From assembly GCF_943913695.1 (NCBI RefSeq), contig NZ_CALTZE010000047.1, positions 1 through 25,434 of the forward strand: 25,434 nt of DNA, given 5' to 3'. Below the pieces are notes generated by a model. The model saw only the letters and a list, made by a program, of their open reading frames with translations. It was not told where the DNA came from and did no database searches. This document shows, piece after piece, positions 7,664 through 15,234 of this stretch (the first letter of the stretch is position 1; the number at the start of each line of letters is the position of its first letter). A program made the translations under genes and the position numbers. The DNA is from an uncultured Marmoricola sp. (GTDB taxonomy: Bacteria; Actinomycetota; Actinomycetes; Propionibacteriales; Nocardioidaceae).

Positions 7664-8232
7664 GGCTTCCAGTCGGGGTCGCGTCCGGCGGCGCCCAGCA
7701 CCCGGTCGAAGGGGTGGGCGTCGTCGGGCACCGTGACCTCGGGGCCGAAGGCGCCCTGGCTGCGGCCCAGCTCGCCGATCTCGTCGAGGACCTCCTGCGC
7801 GACCTCGATGTGCGCGCGGTCGAGCGAGACACCCTGACCGGTGGCGACGGCGAGGTCCCAGCCGTGCAGCAGCAGCTCGGCGTACGCCATCTGGCCGAGC
7901 GCCTCGCGGGAGACGGCGCCGTCCATCGCGTCGCCCTCCCAGGCCTCCGTGCGCGCCCAGGCGTCGGCGAGGCCGTCGAGGCGGCGGCCGAGCTCGCTGC
8001 GCCAGCTCTCGGTCAGCTCCACGCCTGAGGTCCCCCACGGATCGTCACGGTCCGGCGGCTCGCCCGCGCCGAACCGACGCAGCGCCTCGCTGGTGCCGAG
8101 CAGGTGACCGACCAGCCCGCGTACGTCGTAGTCCGCGCACGGCGTCGGCCGGCCGAGGGCACCGTCGGGGACGCCGTGGATGACCGGATGGAGGGCCGCG
8201 ACGACCCCGTGGAAGTGCTCTCGTGGCGACAT
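7660..8232 (-). CDS. TIGR03086-family putative metal-binding protein (DinB/maleylpyruvate-isomerase-like fold)
   Basis: A 190-residue protein resembling the actinobacterial TIGR03086/TIGR03083 families, related to the metal-binding N-terminal domain of mycothiol-dependent maleylpyruvate isomerase and to DinB. Diagnostic stretches are PTPCADYDVRGLVGHL (about 29-44) and AELLLHGWDLAVATGQ near the middle, whose histidines belong to the predicted metal site. The substrate and role are unknown; mycothiol-linked chemistry is a family-level guess. I chose the ATG at 8232, preceded by GAGAGGACGACC on the minus strand, and not an upstream ATG at 8362 that lies inside an inverted repeat. The gene converges on the siderophore synthetase; their stop codons overlap within CTAG (7660-7663), leaving no space for a terminator. 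Confidence 0.82.
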   Translation of the reverse strand: MSPREHFHGVVAALHPVIHGVPDGALGRPTPCADYDVRGLVGHLLGTSEALRRFGAGEPPDRDDPWGTSGVELTESWRSELGRRLDGLADAWARTEAWEGDAMDGAVSREALGQMAYAELLLHGWDLAVATGQGVSLDRAHIEVAQEVLDEIGELGRSQGAFGPEVTVPDDAHPFDRVLGAAGRDPDWKP

Positions 8233-8559
8233 GGTCGTCCTCTCGCTGGGGTTCGCGTCCTCCCGTACCCAACCAGAGCCGCCGCGAGTCGCGGGCCGGA
8301 TCAACCTCGAGGTCGCCGAGGTCTCCACCCAGCCTCCAGACCCAGCTCCGCGCGCCACAGATGCGTAAACGCGCGGACCAAAGTCTCGGCAGTGACCGGA
8401 CATGTGCTGACTTGTCACCCCACCCGCCGAACTTGGGTCCGCGCGTTTACGCACCGGGGTCGCCGCGCCACCAGTGGGGAGTCGTGGCTTCGGGGTGCCG
8501 CTGTCGGAGATCGGGACTACCGTCGCGTCACCCGCTCGAGCCGCTCACCAGGAGCCCGC
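8233..8559. other. Divergent intergenic region with an inverted-repeat element
   Basis: 327 bp between the divergent TIGR03086 gene and the M1 peptidase. It contains the 92-bp inverted-repeat element at 8362-8453 and otherwise GC-rich DNA in which I found no convincing promoter boxes or small gene. The peptidase ribosome site lies at 8550-8554. Confidence 0.6.
8362..8453. repeat. 92-bp long inverted-repeat element
   Basis: Two 23-bp arms (8362-8384 and 8431-8453) are reverse complements with a single mismatch. Each contains GCGTAAACGCGCGGACC or its complement. They enclose a 46-bp centre that itself has GTGAC (8392-8396) and GTCAC (8414-8418) around an ACATGT. The arms could form a strong hairpin or cruciform. 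No transposase or target duplication is seen, so it could be a MITE-like relic, a dispersed structured repeat or a bidirectional regulatory hairpin. Confidence 0.9.
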
Positions 8560-9855
8560 ATGCACCCCCGCCACTGGCGCCGCTGGCGCCGCTCGCTCGT
8601 GGGGGTCGTGACCCTCGCCGTGGTCGCGGGGCTCGCGCTCCCCGCGGCGTCGGCCCCCGACCGCACCGTGGGTGCCGTCGGTGCCGGCGACCCCTACTTC
8701 CCGCGCGCCGGCAACGGCGGCATCGACGTGCTCCGCTACGACCTCTCCCTCGACTACGACCCACCCGCACGGGCCAGCAGACTGGTGGGCAGGCTCGACG
8801 GCGTCGCGGTCATCACGCTGCGCACCACCCAGCGGCTCACCCGCTTCGACCTCGACCTGCGGGGGCTGCGCGCCGAGCGGGTGCGCGTCGACGGGCGCCC
8901 GGCACGCTTCACCCAGGTGCCCAACGAGCTCCGCATCCGGCCGGCGCGCACGCTGCGCTCGGGCGAGGTCGTCAAGGTGCGCGTCGCCTACGGCGGCGCC
9001 ACCGGTCGGCCCACCGACCTCGAGGGCGCGCTCTACGGCTGGGTCACGACCGCCGACGGCGCGATGGTGGTCAGCCAGCCCGACGGGTCGGCCACGTGGT
9101 TCCCCGTGAGCGACCACCCCACCGACAAGGCCAGGTACCGCTTCGCCGTGCGGGTGCCCCGCGGGCTGGTGGCCGTCGCCAACGGGCTGCCCGACGGCCA
9201 CACCACGCGCCGCGGCCACACGACCTGGCGGTGGGACGCGCCCGACCCGATGGCGGCCTACCTCGCGACCGCGACCATCGGCGACTTCGAGCTCCGCCGC
9301 TCCCGCGCCGGCGGCGTACCCGTCGTCGACGCGATCGACGCCGACCTGCCCGCCTCGGCTGCCGCCGGGCTCTCCCAGACCGACGCGATGATGCGCTTCC
9401 TCTCCGGACGCTTCGGCGCCTACCCCTTCGGGTCCTACGGCGCGATCGTCGACGACGACTCGGTCGGCTACGCCCTGGAGACCCAGACGCGGTCGTTCTT
9501 CTCCCGCTCCGCCGACGAGTCGACCGTCGTCCACGAGCTCGCCCACCAGTGGATGGGCAACGCCGTGAGCGTGCACCGGTGGGCCGACATCTGGCTCAAC
9601 GAGGGCTGGGCGTCCTACGCCGAGTGGATGTGGAGCGAGCACCGAGGGGGCACCACGGCAGCCCAGAGCTACGACCGCGTGATGGCGGTGCCCGCCGACG
9701 ACGACCTCTGGCACAGCGTCCTGGCCGACCCCGGTCCCCGCGGCCTCTTCGCCCCCGCGATCTACGACCGCGGCGCCGCCACCCTGCACGCCCTGCGCAC
9801 CCGCATCGGCGACGACGACTTCTTCCGCCTCGCCCGGCGCTGGGTCGCCCGCTAA
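8560..9855 (+). CDS. Secreted M1-family zinc metallopeptidase, truncated by an in-frame TAA
   Basis: Predicted extracellular aminopeptidase-like protein. A signal peptide is evident: an Arg-rich N-terminus, a hydrophobic core at about 12-27 and likely cleavage near ASA (30-32). The zinc site is complete: HELAH (325-329) with the third ligand Glu348 in NEGWASYAEW, and ALETQ (305-309) takes the place of the GAMEN substrate motif, as in this subfamily. The ATG at 8560 follows AGGAG by 5 nt. The reading frame meets TAA at 9853-9855 after 431 residues, but the same frame continues with family-like sequence (SGGTASTRDFQAL, then GEDLGEFFDTWVRTAAKP) to a TAG at 9972. A single change of TAC (Tyr) to TAA explains this. 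Full length would be 470 residues. It may be a genuine truncation, a pseudogene or a sequencing error. Confidence 0.85.
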   Translation: MHPRHWRRWRRSLVGVVTLAVVAGLALPAASAPDRTVGAVGAGDPYFPRAGNGGIDVLRYDLSLDYDPPARASRLVGRLDGVAVITLRTTQRLTRFDLDLRGLRAERVRVDGRPARFTQVPNELRIRPARTLRSGEVVKVRVAYGGATGRPTDLEGALYGWVTTADGAMVVSQPDGSATWFPVSDHPTDKARYRFAVRVPRGLVAVANGLPDGHTTRRGHTTWRWDAPDPMAAYLATATIGDFELRRSRAGGVPVVDAIDADLPASAAAGLSQTDAMMRFLSGRFGAYPFGSYGAIVDDDSVGYALETQTRSFFSRSADESTVVHELAHQWMGNAVSVHRWADIWLNEGWASYAEWMWSEHRGGTTAAQSYDRVMAVPADDDLWHSVLADPGPRGLFAPAIYDRGAATLHALRTRIGDDDFFRLARRWVAR

Positions 9856-9972
9856 AGCGGCGGCACCGCCTCCACCCGCGACTTCCAGGCGCTGGCCGAG
9901 ACGGTGTCCGGCGAGGACCTCGGCGAGTTCTTCGACACCTGGGTGCGTACGGCGGCGAAGCCCGAGATGTAG
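9856..9972 (+). pseudogene. Orphaned 3' end of the M1 peptidase gene
   Basis: These 38 codons plus TAG are in the same frame as the M1 gene and encode GTASTRDFQALAETVSGEDL followed by GEFFDTWVRTAAKPEM, the usual C-terminal helical segment of this subfamily. They have no start codon or ribosome site of their own. They are separated from the upstream coding sequence only by the TAA at 9853-9855, so they are best read as the detached tail of that gene. Confidence 0.8.
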
Positions 9973-10043
9973 TCCCGGCGCGTGGTGCAGCCAGGTGCGT
10001 GGGCGGTGACCCGGGGCGTCGTACGCCGCTCCCCCGCGCCGCC

Positions 10044-10649
10044 CTAGGCGCGACCGGCGCGCGGGTTGCGTCGGTAGGCGCTGACCGTGGGATCGGAGCT
10101 GATCCAGAAGCGCCAGGCCTGCTCGTGTGCCAGTCGCACGCCGACGCGAGGGCCGCGGGAGACCTCAGCGGCGGGCACCGGGTCGCTCAGCGTCAGCGTC
10201 ACAGGGCCGCTCGGGTCGGTCAGGTCGAGGCCGCCGTGCTCGCGGCCCAGCCCGAGCGCCTGCCCCAGGCAGCCGGGCCCACGCGCCAGGTGGTGGCTGC
10301 GCACGTGAGCACCGCGTCGGGCGCGCGCCAGCTCGGCGCCCTCGACCACCTCGCCGGCCCGCAGCAGCACCGCGCTGGCGGTGCCCACGTGACCGGTGAC
10401 GACGTTGCAGCACCAGTGGATGCCGTGCGAGAGATAGACGTAGAGGTGACCGGCGCGCCCGAACATCACCTCGTTGCGTGCGGTCGGACCCCGGTAGGCG
10501 TGGCTGGCCGGGTCGTCCTCACCCTCGTAGGCCTCGACCTCGCTCAGACGTACGCCGACGACGCCTTCGTCGCTGTGGTGGGTGAGCACCGCCCCCAGCA
10601 GCCGCGGGGCCACCTCGAGGGCCGGTCCGGCGAGCAGGTCTCGGCTCAC
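10044..10649 (-). CDS. mpg: 3-methyladenine DNA glycosylase (AAG/MPG family)
   Basis: Base-excision repair glycosylase that removes alkylated purines. The 201-residue size is normal for the bacterial AAG family. The active-site block EVEAYEGEDDPASHAYRGP (37-55), with the catalytic Glu in EAY (about 39), is followed by TARNEVMF (56-63) and YVYLSHGIHWCCN (70-82). GPGCLGQALGL further on is also characteristic. Several GTG starts are in frame. I prefer 10649 (VSRDLLAG) because a GAGG lies about 9 nt upstream, whereas for the GTG at 10658 the same GAGG abuts the codon. The gene converges on the M1 peptidase with a short gap of about 70 bp. Other actinobacteria keep a similar gene near argH and tyrS (from memory). 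Confidence 0.9.
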   Translation of the reverse strand: MSRDLLAGPALEVAPRLLGAVLTHHSDEGVVGVRLSEVEAYEGEDDPASHAYRGPTARNEVMFGRAGHLYVYLSHGIHWCCNVVTGHVGTASAVLLRAGEVVEGAELARARRGAHVRSHHLARGPGCLGQALGLGREHGGLDLTDPSGPVTLTLSDPVPAAEVSRGPRVGVRLAHEQAWRFWISSDPTVSAYRRNPRAGRA

Positions 10650-10771
10650 GGCCGACACCCTCGCACGAGCCCAACGGGAACGGGGAGGAGCCCGCGCACC
10701 ACGTGCACGGGATCCTCCCCGATCATCGACAGGCCGAGTGAGGCCCGCTGCCCGGGTCGCGGCGGGCGGAC

Positions 10772-10787
10772 CCACCGCTGCCGGTGG
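10772..10787 (-). terminator. Hairpin just after the excalibur gene stop
   Basis: CCACCG/CGGTGG, a 6-bp stem with a 4-nt loop, directly abuts the stop codon of the minus-strand gene at 10788. It lacks a T-run, so it is a weak terminator candidate. Confidence 0.35.
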
Positions 10788-11069
10788 CTACGCCTCGCAG
10801 GCGGTGCCGTCGTTGTCGCGGTCGAGCGGGCCGTTGTTGCGCTTGTAGACAGCCTTGGCCTTCTTGGTGGTCGAGGGGCGGCCGTAGCCGTCCCTCACCT
10901 GCTTGGCAGCGGCCTTCGGGCTCTTGGCCACGCCGTGCTTGAAGTCGCGGTGCAGGGCGTCGCAGTTGGCGTAGTGCTTGCCGACCGGCGGCTTGGCCGT
11001 GGCCACGGCCGGGGTGAGAAGGCTGGCCGCGACGAGAGCGAAGGCGGCCAGAAACGTGCGGAGGTACAT
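10788..11069 (-). CDS. Small secreted excalibur calcium-binding domain protein
   Basis: A 93-residue protein with a clear signal peptide (hydrophobic 5-23, likely cleavage after AVATA, about 25) and one excalibur domain: YANCDALH (33-40) at the start and DRDNDGTACE (83-92) at the end, whose acidic residues resemble an EF-hand calcium loop and whose two cysteines are the conserved pair. Such domains are found on extracellular actinobacterial and firmicute proteins, often attached to nucleases; here the domain stands alone and its role is unknown. The ATG at 11069 follows GGAG with 5-nt spacing. The linker between the motifs is Lys-rich. It is flanked by argH upstream and mpg downstream on the same strand, with gaps of about 140-170 bp, so it is probably transcribed on its own. 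Confidence 0.88.
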   Translation of the reverse strand: MYLRTFLAAFALVAASLLTPAVATAKPPVGKHYANCDALHRDFKHGVAKSPKAAAKQVRDGYGRPSTTKKAKAVYKRNNGPLDRDNDGTACEA

Positions 11070-11089
11070 GGAGTCTCCAGAGGTGAGTT

Positions 11090-11113
11090 GCTCCGCGCCG
11101 AGTGCTGCGGAGC
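11090..11113 (-). terminator. Possible argH-downstream hairpin
   Basis: GCTCCGC (11090-11096) and GCGGAGC (11107-11113) form a 7-bp perfect stem with a 10-nt loop in the gap between the argH stop and the excalibur gene. There is no T-tract. It could end argH transcription or lie in the 5' leader of the excalibur gene. Confidence 0.3.
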
Positions 11114-11239
11114 CCGGCACACCATGCAGGCAGCGACCGGCCGGTGCACACCGAACGCCCCGACGCGTGGCATCGCCCTAGACCGGTGCGTGGCGGATGG
11201 TCGCCATCTCGCGACTGGAGCGGCGCTCGCGAGGCTGCG

Positions 11240-12661
11240 TCAGGCCCACGCCCGCAGCTCGTCTGCCCGCGCACGCAGCTCCGCGAGCTGCTCGGCGACG
11301 CGGGCCGGCGCCGTGCCGCCGCGCCCGTCGCGTGAGGCGACCGACCCCTCGACGGTGAGCACGTCGCGCACCGCCGGGGTGAGGCGTACGTCGATCGCGG
11401 CGAGGTCGGCGTCGGAGAGCTCGTCGAGCTCGCAGCCGAGCTCCTCGCAGCGGCGTACGCACGCACCCGCGAGCTCGTGGGCCTCGCGGAAGGGCACGCC
11501 CTCGCGCACCAGCCACTCGGCGACGTCGGTGGCCAGGCTGAAGCCGCGCGGCGCCAGCGAGGCGAGCCGCTCGGTGTCGAAGACGAGCGTGGCCGTCTGG
11601 CCCGCGACGGCCGGCAGCAGCACCTCGAGAGTATCGACCGCGTCGAAGACCGGCTCCTTGTCCTCCTGGAGGTCGCGGTTGTAGGCCAGCGGCAGCCCCT
11701 TGAGGGTGGCCAGCAGACCCGTCAGGTCGCCGATCAGGCGGCCGGACTTGCCGCGCGTGAGCTCGGCGATGTCGGGGTTCTTCTTCTGCGGCATGATGCT
11801 CGACCCGGTCGAGAACCCGTCGTGCAGCCGCACGAACCCGAACTCGTGGGTGGCCCAGAGGATCACCTCCTCGGCGTGCCGGCTCAGGTCGACCCCGATC
11901 ATCGCGAGCACGAAGGCGAGCTCGGCGACGAAGTCGCGCGCCGCCGTCCCGTCGATCGAGTTGGCCACCGAGCCGGTGAACCCCAGGTCGCGCGCGACCG
12001 CCTCCGGGTCGAGCCCGAGGCTGGAGCCGGCCAGCGCCCCCGCGCCGTACGGCGACTCGGCCGCGACGCGGTCGTCCCAGTCGCGCAGCCGGTCGACGTC
12101 GCGCAGCAGCGGCCAGGCGTGCGCCATCAGGTGGTGGCTGAGCAGCACCGGCTGTGCGTGCTGGAGGTGGGTGCGTCCGGGCATCACCGCGCCGAGGTGC
12201 TGCTCGGCCTGGTCGGCGAGCGCGTCGACGACGTCGAGCACCTGACCGGCGATGGTGCGGGCGTGGTCGCGGAGGAAGACCTTGAAGAGGGTCGCGATCT
12301 GGTCGTTGCGGCTGCGCCCGGCACGCAGGCGTCCTCCGAGGTCGGCACCCACGAGCTCCAGCAGCGCCGACTCCAGTGCGCCGTGGACGTCCTCGTCCTC
12401 GGGCCGGGGTCGCAGGGTGCCGTCGGCGACCCGGCGCCCGAGCTCCTCGAGCCCCTCGAGCAGCCCGGCGAGCTCGGCGTCGTCGAGCAGCCCCGCGCCG
12501 TGGAGGACTCGGGCGTGCGCCCGCGACCCGGCGAGGTCGTAGGGCGCCAGCCGCCAGTCGAAGTGGGTGCTGCGCGAGAGCGCCTCGAGCTCGGGGCTCG
12601 GCCCGTCGGCGAACCGCCCGCCCCACAGACTGCCCGCGTTGGTGCCCCTCTGCTCGCTCAC
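11240..12661 (-). CDS. argH: Argininosuccinate lyase
   Basis: Last step of arginine biosynthesis: cleaves argininosuccinate to arginine and fumarate. The 473-residue product has the usual length. Visible signatures are LWGGRF (12-17), RSRNDQIAT (116-124), THLQHAQP with the catalytic His (164-171) and the fumarase/aspartase-superfamily signature GSSIMPQKKNPD (286-297). The start codon is GTG at 12661 (VSEQRG), with no evident Shine-Dalgarno. Unlike the rest of the pathway, which forms one operon at 18.5-25.2 kb, argH is separated from argG by about 5.9 kb containing glpD, glpFK and two repeat clusters. The DNA upstream of its start is repetitive and no promoter or ARG box could be recognised. 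Confidence 0.96.
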   Translation of the reverse strand: MSEQRGTNAGSLWGGRFADGPSPELEALSRSTHFDWRLAPYDLAGSRAHARVLHGAGLLDDAELAGLLEGLEELGRRVADGTLRPRPEDEDVHGALESALLELVGADLGGRLRAGRSRNDQIATLFKVFLRDHARTIAGQVLDVVDALADQAEQHLGAVMPGRTHLQHAQPVLLSHHLMAHAWPLLRDVDRLRDWDDRVAAESPYGAGALAGSSLGLDPEAVARDLGFTGSVANSIDGTAARDFVAELAFVLAMIGVDLSRHAEEVILWATHEFGFVRLHDGFSTGSSIMPQKKNPDIAELTRGKSGRLIGDLTGLLATLKGLPLAYNRDLQEDKEPVFDAVDTLEVLLPAVAGQTATLVFDTERLASLAPRGFSLATDVAEWLVREGVPFREAHELAGACVRRCEELGCELDELSDADLAAIDVRLTPAVRDVLTVEGSVASRDGRGGTAPARVAEQLAELRARADELRAWA

Positions 12662-12690
12662 GGCGCCATGGTGTCAGGAGCGGCCGGTCC

Positions 12691-13333
12691 CTGGCTGGTC
12701 GAGGTGCCCGAGCCCCCAGGCAAGCGCCTCGAGACAGGCGCTGCGCGCCTTCCTCGACCCACCGGCTGCGCGCCTTCCTCGACCCACCGGCTGCGCTCAC
12801 ACGTCGACCACCCCAGCCGGCCCCTGGCTGGTCGAGGTGCCCGAGCCCCCGGGCGAGGGCCTCGAGACCCCGCACGACGACAGCAGACCGTGCACCCCGC
12901 CAGGTCTCGCGGCTCGGTCTCGAGACAGGCGGCCTCGAGACAGGCGCTGGGGCCTTCCTCGACCCACCGGCTCCGCACACACCTCGACCACCCCAGCCGA
13001 CCCCTGGCTGGTCGAGGTGCCCGAGCCCCCAGGCGAGGGCCTCGAGACTCCGCACGACGACAGCAGACCGTGCACCCCGCCAGGTCTCGCGGCTCGGCCT
13101 CGAGACAGGCGGCCTCGAGACAGGCGCTGCGCGCCTTCCTCGACCAACCCAGCCCGGGTCACCGGGTCTCGCGGTCGGCCCCTGGCTGGTCGAGGTGCCC
13201 GAGCCCCCAGGCGAGGGCCTCGAGACCCCGCACGACGACAGCAGACCGTGCACACCGCCAGGTCTCGCGGCTCGGTCTCGAGACCACCGGCTGCGCGCCC
13301 TCCTCGACCCACCGGCTCCGCCCGCCCGGTGGT
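12691..13333. repeat. Intergenic cluster of four long structured direct repeats
   Basis: The roughly 690 bp between argH and glpD hold no gene. Four copies of a unit beginning CTGGCTGGTCGAGGTGCCCG start at 12691, 12824, 13004 and 13182. Copy 1 is short (133 bp); copies 2 and 3 are 180 and 178 bp. Copies 2-4 share a block containing CGCACGACGACAGCAGACCG and CAGGTCTCGCGGCTCGG. Each begins with an imperfect hairpin whose outer stem is TCGAG/CTCGA and inner stem GCCC/GGGC. Copy 1 contains a perfect 25-bp tandem duplication (12741-12765 and 12766-12790). Related sequence recurs at 17820-17862. This looks like an expanded dispersed structured repeat, not a mobile element with its own transposase. 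Confidence 0.9.
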
Positions 13334-13350
13334 CTGGGGGGCGACCGGTG

Positions 13351-15069
13351 TCAGTCGAGGGCGCGGCCGACGGCGCGGGCGCGGATGTCGGGGGCGGCGG
13401 TGCGGGCGGCGGTGGCGGCGAGGTCGTCGGACTCCGTCTGGCTCTCCACCTCCGCGGCGACGCGGGCGCGGTAGGCGGCGACCTCGTCGGAGATGCGCTG
13501 CTCGTCCCACCCCAGCACCGGCGCCACGATCGCGGCCGCGTCGTCGGCGCAGGCCACGCCGCGGTCCTCGGTCTCGATCGAGATCCGGGTACGCCGCGAG
13601 AGCAGGTCGTCGAGGTGCAGGGCGCCCTCGTGGGAGGCGGCGTAGCGCAGCTCGACCTTGAGGTACTCCTCCGCGTCCGGCAGCGGGTCGAGCAGCATCG
13701 GGTCGTCGTCGGCGAGGCGCAGCACCTCGTGGGTCAGGGCGCCATAGCGGTCGAGCAGGTGGGTGATCCGCCAGGTCGGCAGGCCACGCTCGCGGGCGAT
13801 CCGCTCGACCTGGTTGGACAGCGCCTGGTAGCCCTCGGCCCCGACGAGCGGGATGTGGTCGGTGACGCTGTCGGGCACCCCGGCAGGCAGGTCGACACGG
13901 GCCGCGTCGACGGCGTCCTCGGCCATCACGCGGTAGGTCGTGTACTTGCCGCCGGCGATCGAGATCAGGCCCGGCTGCGGACGCGCCACCGCGTGCTCGC
14001 GCGAGAGGCTCGAGGTCGCCTCGCTCTCTCCGGCCAGCAGCGGCCGCAGTCCGGCGTAGACGCCCTCGATGTCGTCGCGGGTCAGCGGCGTCACCAGCAC
14101 GCTGTTGACGTGCTCGAGGATGTAGTCGATGTCGGCGCTGCTCGCCGCCGGGTGGGCACGGTCGAGCTCCCAGTCGGTGTCGGTCGTGCCGATGATCCAG
14201 TGGGTGCCCCACGGGATGATGAAGAGCACGGACTTCTCGGTGCGCAGGATCGCCCCGGTCTCGGCGTTGATGCGGTCGCGCGGCACCACGATGTGCACGC
14301 CCTTGGAGGCTCGCACGTGGAAGCGCCCGCGACCGCCGGCCATGGTCTGCACGTCGTCGGTCCACACGCCCGTGCAGTTGATGACCACCCGCGCGGAGAC
14401 GTCGAGCTCCTCGCCTGATTCGACGTCGGTGATGGTCGCGCCGGTGATGCGCTCGCCGGCGCGGGTCAGGGAGGTGACCTTGGCGCTGGCCAGCACCGTC
14501 GCGCCGTACGTCGCCGCGGTGCGCGCCAGCATCATCGTGTGGCGGGCGTCGTCGGCCTGGGCGTCGTAGTAGAGCAGCGCGCCCGCCAGCGCGTCCTTGC
14601 GCATGCCGGGGAAGAGCTTGAGCGCGCGGGTGCGGCTGAGCTGCTTGTGACGCGGCACCGACCGCGCGCCGCCCATGGAGTCGTAGAGCGTGAGGCCGGC
14701 GGTGACGTAGGGGCGCTCCCAGACGCGGTGGGTCAGCGGGTAGAGGAACGAGACCGGCTTGACCAGGTGCGGCGCGATCCGGGTCAGCATCAGCTCGCGC
14801 TCGCGCAGCGCCTCGCGGACCAGCGAGAAGTTGAGCTGCTCGAGGTAGCGCAGGCCGCCGTGGAAGAGCTTGGAGCTGCGCGAGGAGGTGCCGGAGGCGA
14901 AGTCGCGCTGCTCGACCAGCGCCACGCGCAGGCCCCGCGTGGCGGCGTCGAGCGCCACGCCGGCGCCCGTCACTCCCCCGCCGACGACGAGCACGTCGAG
15001 GTCCGCGTCCTGCAGGGAACGCCACGACCGGGCGCGCTCCTCGGGTCCGAGTCGGGCGGGCTCCAGCAT
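13351..15069 (-). CDS. glpD: Aerobic glycerol-3-phosphate dehydrogenase (FAD-dependent)
   Basis: Membrane-associated flavoenzyme that oxidises sn-glycerol-3-phosphate to dihydroxyacetone phosphate, passing electrons to the quinone pool. The 572-residue product has an N-terminal FAD-binding Rossmann motif VVGGGVTGAGVA (28-39), the GlpD signature SSRSSKLFHGGLRYLEQ (62-78), the substrate-domain stretch ASKGVHIVVPRDR, and IAGGKYTTYRVMAED in the second FAD-binding segment. The C-terminal GlpD extension is present. The ATG at 15069 follows GGAGGA (complement of 15077-15082) with 7-nt spacing. It is divergent from glpF. A possible -10 box TACAGT on the minus strand lies at the complement of 15128-15133, but no good -35 accompanies it. 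Downstream is the argH-side repeat cluster. Confidence 0.96.
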   Translation of the reverse strand: MLEPARLGPEERARSWRSLQDADLDVLVVGGGVTGAGVALDAATRGLRVALVEQRDFASGTSSRSSKLFHGGLRYLEQLNFSLVREALRERELMLTRIAPHLVKPVSFLYPLTHRVWERPYVTAGLTLYDSMGGARSVPRHKQLSRTRALKLFPGMRKDALAGALLYYDAQADDARHTMMLARTAATYGATVLASAKVTSLTRAGERITGATITDVESGEELDVSARVVINCTGVWTDDVQTMAGGRGRFHVRASKGVHIVVPRDRINAETGAILRTEKSVLFIIPWGTHWIIGTTDTDWELDRAHPAASSADIDYILEHVNSVLVTPLTRDDIEGVYAGLRPLLAGESEATSSLSREHAVARPQPGLISIAGGKYTTYRVMAEDAVDAARVDLPAGVPDSVTDHIPLVGAEGYQALSNQVERIARERGLPTWRITHLLDRYGALTHEVLRLADDDPMLLDPLPDAEEYLKVELRYAASHEGALHLDDLLSRRTRISIETEDRGVACADDAAAIVAPVLGWDEQRISDEVAAYRARVAAEVESQTESDDLAATAARTAAPDIRARAVGRALD

Positions 15070-15234
15070 CGATCGCTCCTCCGTGTCAGGGGTGTCCGAG
15101 CCCCACCGGAAGCGGGGTCACGACTCAACTGTAGGGACTGCCGCGAGTCGGCCTCCATGTGCAAGAGTGCGAGCCGGGGAGAGCAAGTGGTCCCCGTCAC
15201 AGAGACGTCAACGACGACGGCGAAAGGGACACAC

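Noticed and set aside
8233..8454. N-terminal extension of the TIGR03086-type protein to a start near 8454
   Set aside because: It would translate the inverted-repeat element and intergenic DNA; the ATG at 8232 has a ribosome site and begins at the homologous region.
9853..9855. Programmed stop-codon read-through or selenocysteine in the M1 peptidase
   Set aside because: The codon is TAA, not TGA, with no leaky context or downstream stem seen; a point mutation or base-call error is simpler.
12691..13333. CRISPR array
   Set aside because: Units are 130-180 bp with similar, not unique, intervening sequence; there are no 25-40 bp repeats with unique spacers and no cas genes.
12797..15025. Very long minus-strand open frame covering glpD and the repeat cluster
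   Set aside because: It is the shifted shadow of glpD running on through repeats whose unit lengths keep frames open; the product is Arg/Ala low-complexity sequence.
15070..15234. A specific operator for glycerol regulation between glpD and glpF
   Set aside because: Only a lone TACAGT -10-like box and short GACTC/GAGTC symmetry were seen; no convincing palindrome or full promoter pair.
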